DNA from: Chara braunii
Lineage: Eukaryota > Streptophyta > Charophyceae > Charales > Characeae
Reading direction: 5' to 3'
Length of the DNA: 29,359 nt
Assembly: GCA_003427395.1 (NCBI GenBank)
Contig: BFEA01000010.1
Span: 5,855,974-5,885,332 of the forward strand
The translations under genes were made by a program, and so were the position numbers. Of the stretch, positions 28,144-29,359 are shown piece by piece. Within the stretch, counting starts at the first letter, position 1. Every line of letters starts with the position of its first letter. Below the pieces are notes generated by a model. The model was not told the DNA's origin. It did not search any database and saw only the letters and a list, made by a program, of their open reading frames with translations.

Positions 28144-28163
28144 GCGTTCGAGGTCCCATTCGA

Positions 28164-28189
28164 GGGCCGAACACCTCCAGGTTCGGCCC
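28164..28189. repeat. Perfect 9-bp inverted repeat
   Basis: GGGCCGAAC (28164-28172) and GTTCGGCCC (28181-28189) pair exactly around ACCTCCAG. It shares the CGAAC/GTTCG motif with the larger hairpin just upstream and is followed by an A run. Confidence 0.95.
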
Positions 28190-28204
28190 CCGCCAAAAAA
28201 AAAT

Positions 28205-28575
28205 TTGAGGCCTAAAAATAAGTTTTTGTTTTCTGAATTTTTGTCTGTGAGTTCTCTATGATGTAACCTACATGCCTAAAAATTTTGAAGCCATTCTGCT
28301 AAGCCAAAAAAGCATTAAACATCATCAAAGATGGGGGTGTCAAAACGTGCTCGCCCACTCACTATTTGTTTTTTTCCACATTTAACTTTTTGTTTTCACT
28401 TTATTTCGGGGCCTAAAAAATTTAATTATTTTTTGAACACTTTTTAAAGAGTTACTGATTATGTAAACTACATATCTGTAAATTTTCAGGGCATTTGCCA
28501 ATGCCAAAAAATAATTAAAAATCGGCAAAGATGGCGGTGTCGAAAAGGTGCTGGCACACTCACTCATTTTAATTC
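28205..28575. repeat. Diverged tandem duplication, about 200-bp period
   Basis: Two AT-rich units share, in order, GGCCTAAAAA, GAGTT, ATGATGTAACCTACAT / TTATGTAAACTACAT, GCCAAAAAA, CATCAAAGATGG / GGCAAAGATGG, CGGTGTC / GGGTGTC, AAA and GTGCT then CACTCACT. The first starts at about 28208 and the second at about 28410. No protein frame is kept between them. Confidence 0.8.
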
Positions 28576-28599
28576 TCTTTTTATTTTTTCTTATTTTTA

Positions 28600-29359
28600 T
28601 CATAGTGTGAGGATTGAGCCCTCAAGTAGGGGCCTTGCCATGATGTGCATGTTTTGGGCTAAGGCCCCAGCAAGCCTCGTGCCCGCCCTAAGTGAAGGCG
28701 AGCCAGCAAATCAACAAGAGCCCGTTGTGCCAACATGTCACAAAGTGGGGTTCATACAGTTGCAGCACGCCAGTTAGTTGGTGTGCACCGAGTCTCGGAT
28801 TTCAGCAAATGCTGAAAACCCAGGGCCTCTGAGTTAGTTAGGCCCTGGGCACTCGAACGTGAGGCCGACAATGCATGCTGGGTAGAGAGGCCGAAAATGC
28901 CAAAGGGAAATCGGCCCACTATCTGAATCTGGCCACAGGCCTTGATGAAAGAGGCGCAACAGCATTGCCTCGGGGCCCAACTGTATCGAGTTGGCTTCAG
29001 CCTCTGGGTCCCGGTCACAGGCTGAATGGAGGCCGCCCACACGCTGCATTGGCATATAGGCAAGCAGGGCGAGGGAGCGGGGATCTTGGCCAATGNTGGC
29101 ACTTGCGGGCANNCTGCGCGGATGCATGTGTGCTGCGNTGTGCAAAGCAGCGCTGCNCTAAGAGCAAGCAGGCCAGCGCTAGGCGGTAGGGCGCTGCCTG
29201 CATGCAAGGCACTGGCGGCCATAGCCGGGCCGCATGAGGGTGTAGGAGAGGTGAAGGGCGAAGGTGGTCTTCGGAGGTGAAGGGCGCTGTGTGGGTAACA
29301 AGGGAGAGTGTGGGGAAGAGGACTCGTACCTGGTGATGGTGGAGGTCGGCATTGGTGTT
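28600..29359. other. GC-rich region without recognised gene; ambiguous bases
   Basis: The sequence becomes GC-rich with frames on both strands but no domain. Single N occur at 29096, 29138 and 29157 and a pair at 29112-29113, so frames there are unreliable. The last 130 bases are G-rich (GAAGG, GTGAAGG, GGTGATGGTGG repeats). It may be the edge of another element outside the window. Confidence 0.4.

Overview
The window looks like repeat-dominated nuclear DNA of a eukaryote, most likely a plant or streptophyte alga (a charophyte such as Chara is a low-confidence guess). There is no operon structure, no intact host gene and no rRNA or tRNA that I could recognise. There is one 958-base assembly gap (10817-11774), five isolated ambiguous bases near the right end, many CT/CA/TA microsatellites, and almost every coding signal belongs to a decayed transposable element.

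Layout. 1-4.8 kb is mostly non-coding, with a 60-bp tandem repeat and one short coding-like remnant (3089-3352). 4.86-6.34 kb is a long degraded coding region of unknown function; its first part is a paralogue of the 3.1-3.35 kb remnant. 6.73-7.98 kb (minus strand) is a broken hAT-type transposase (DUF659 region). 8.8-9.2 kb is a cluster of TGACGTGGC-like motifs. 9614-12828 has the outline of a non-autonomous hAT element: CAG-starting terminal inverted repeats and a near-perfect 8-bp target duplication. It carries tandem repeats, a G-rich tract, a long hairpin and the gap.

12.99-18.54 kb is a decayed Ty3/gypsy chromovirus in the order gag, protease, RT, RNase H, integrase, chromodomain. Its 3' LTR lies at about 18541-19583 and no 5' LTR is visible. 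A second, solo LTR of the same family lies at about 25130-26250.

19.9-24.8 kb (minus strand) is the most interesting object: a decayed Penelope-like retroelement (PLE). A GIY-YIG endonuclease lies upstream of the RT, the permuted order known from the Chlamys/Naiad group. Downstream of the RT it has an extra region that reads as a Josephin-like cysteine peptidase followed by two duplicated RING-like Cys/His modules. If these belong to one element, this retroelement carried both a deubiquitinase-like and a RING-like module.

24.8-28.07 kb holds about ten copies, in both orientations, of a roughly 115-bp structured repeat. One copy abuts the 5' end of the PLE. One strand of the repeat carries a hammerhead-ribozyme-like core, but without a convincing stem I. 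A second repeat unit is interleaved on the right. 28.1-28.6 kb has two perfect hairpins and a 200-bp tandem duplication. 28.6-29.36 kb is GC-rich and without an identified gene.
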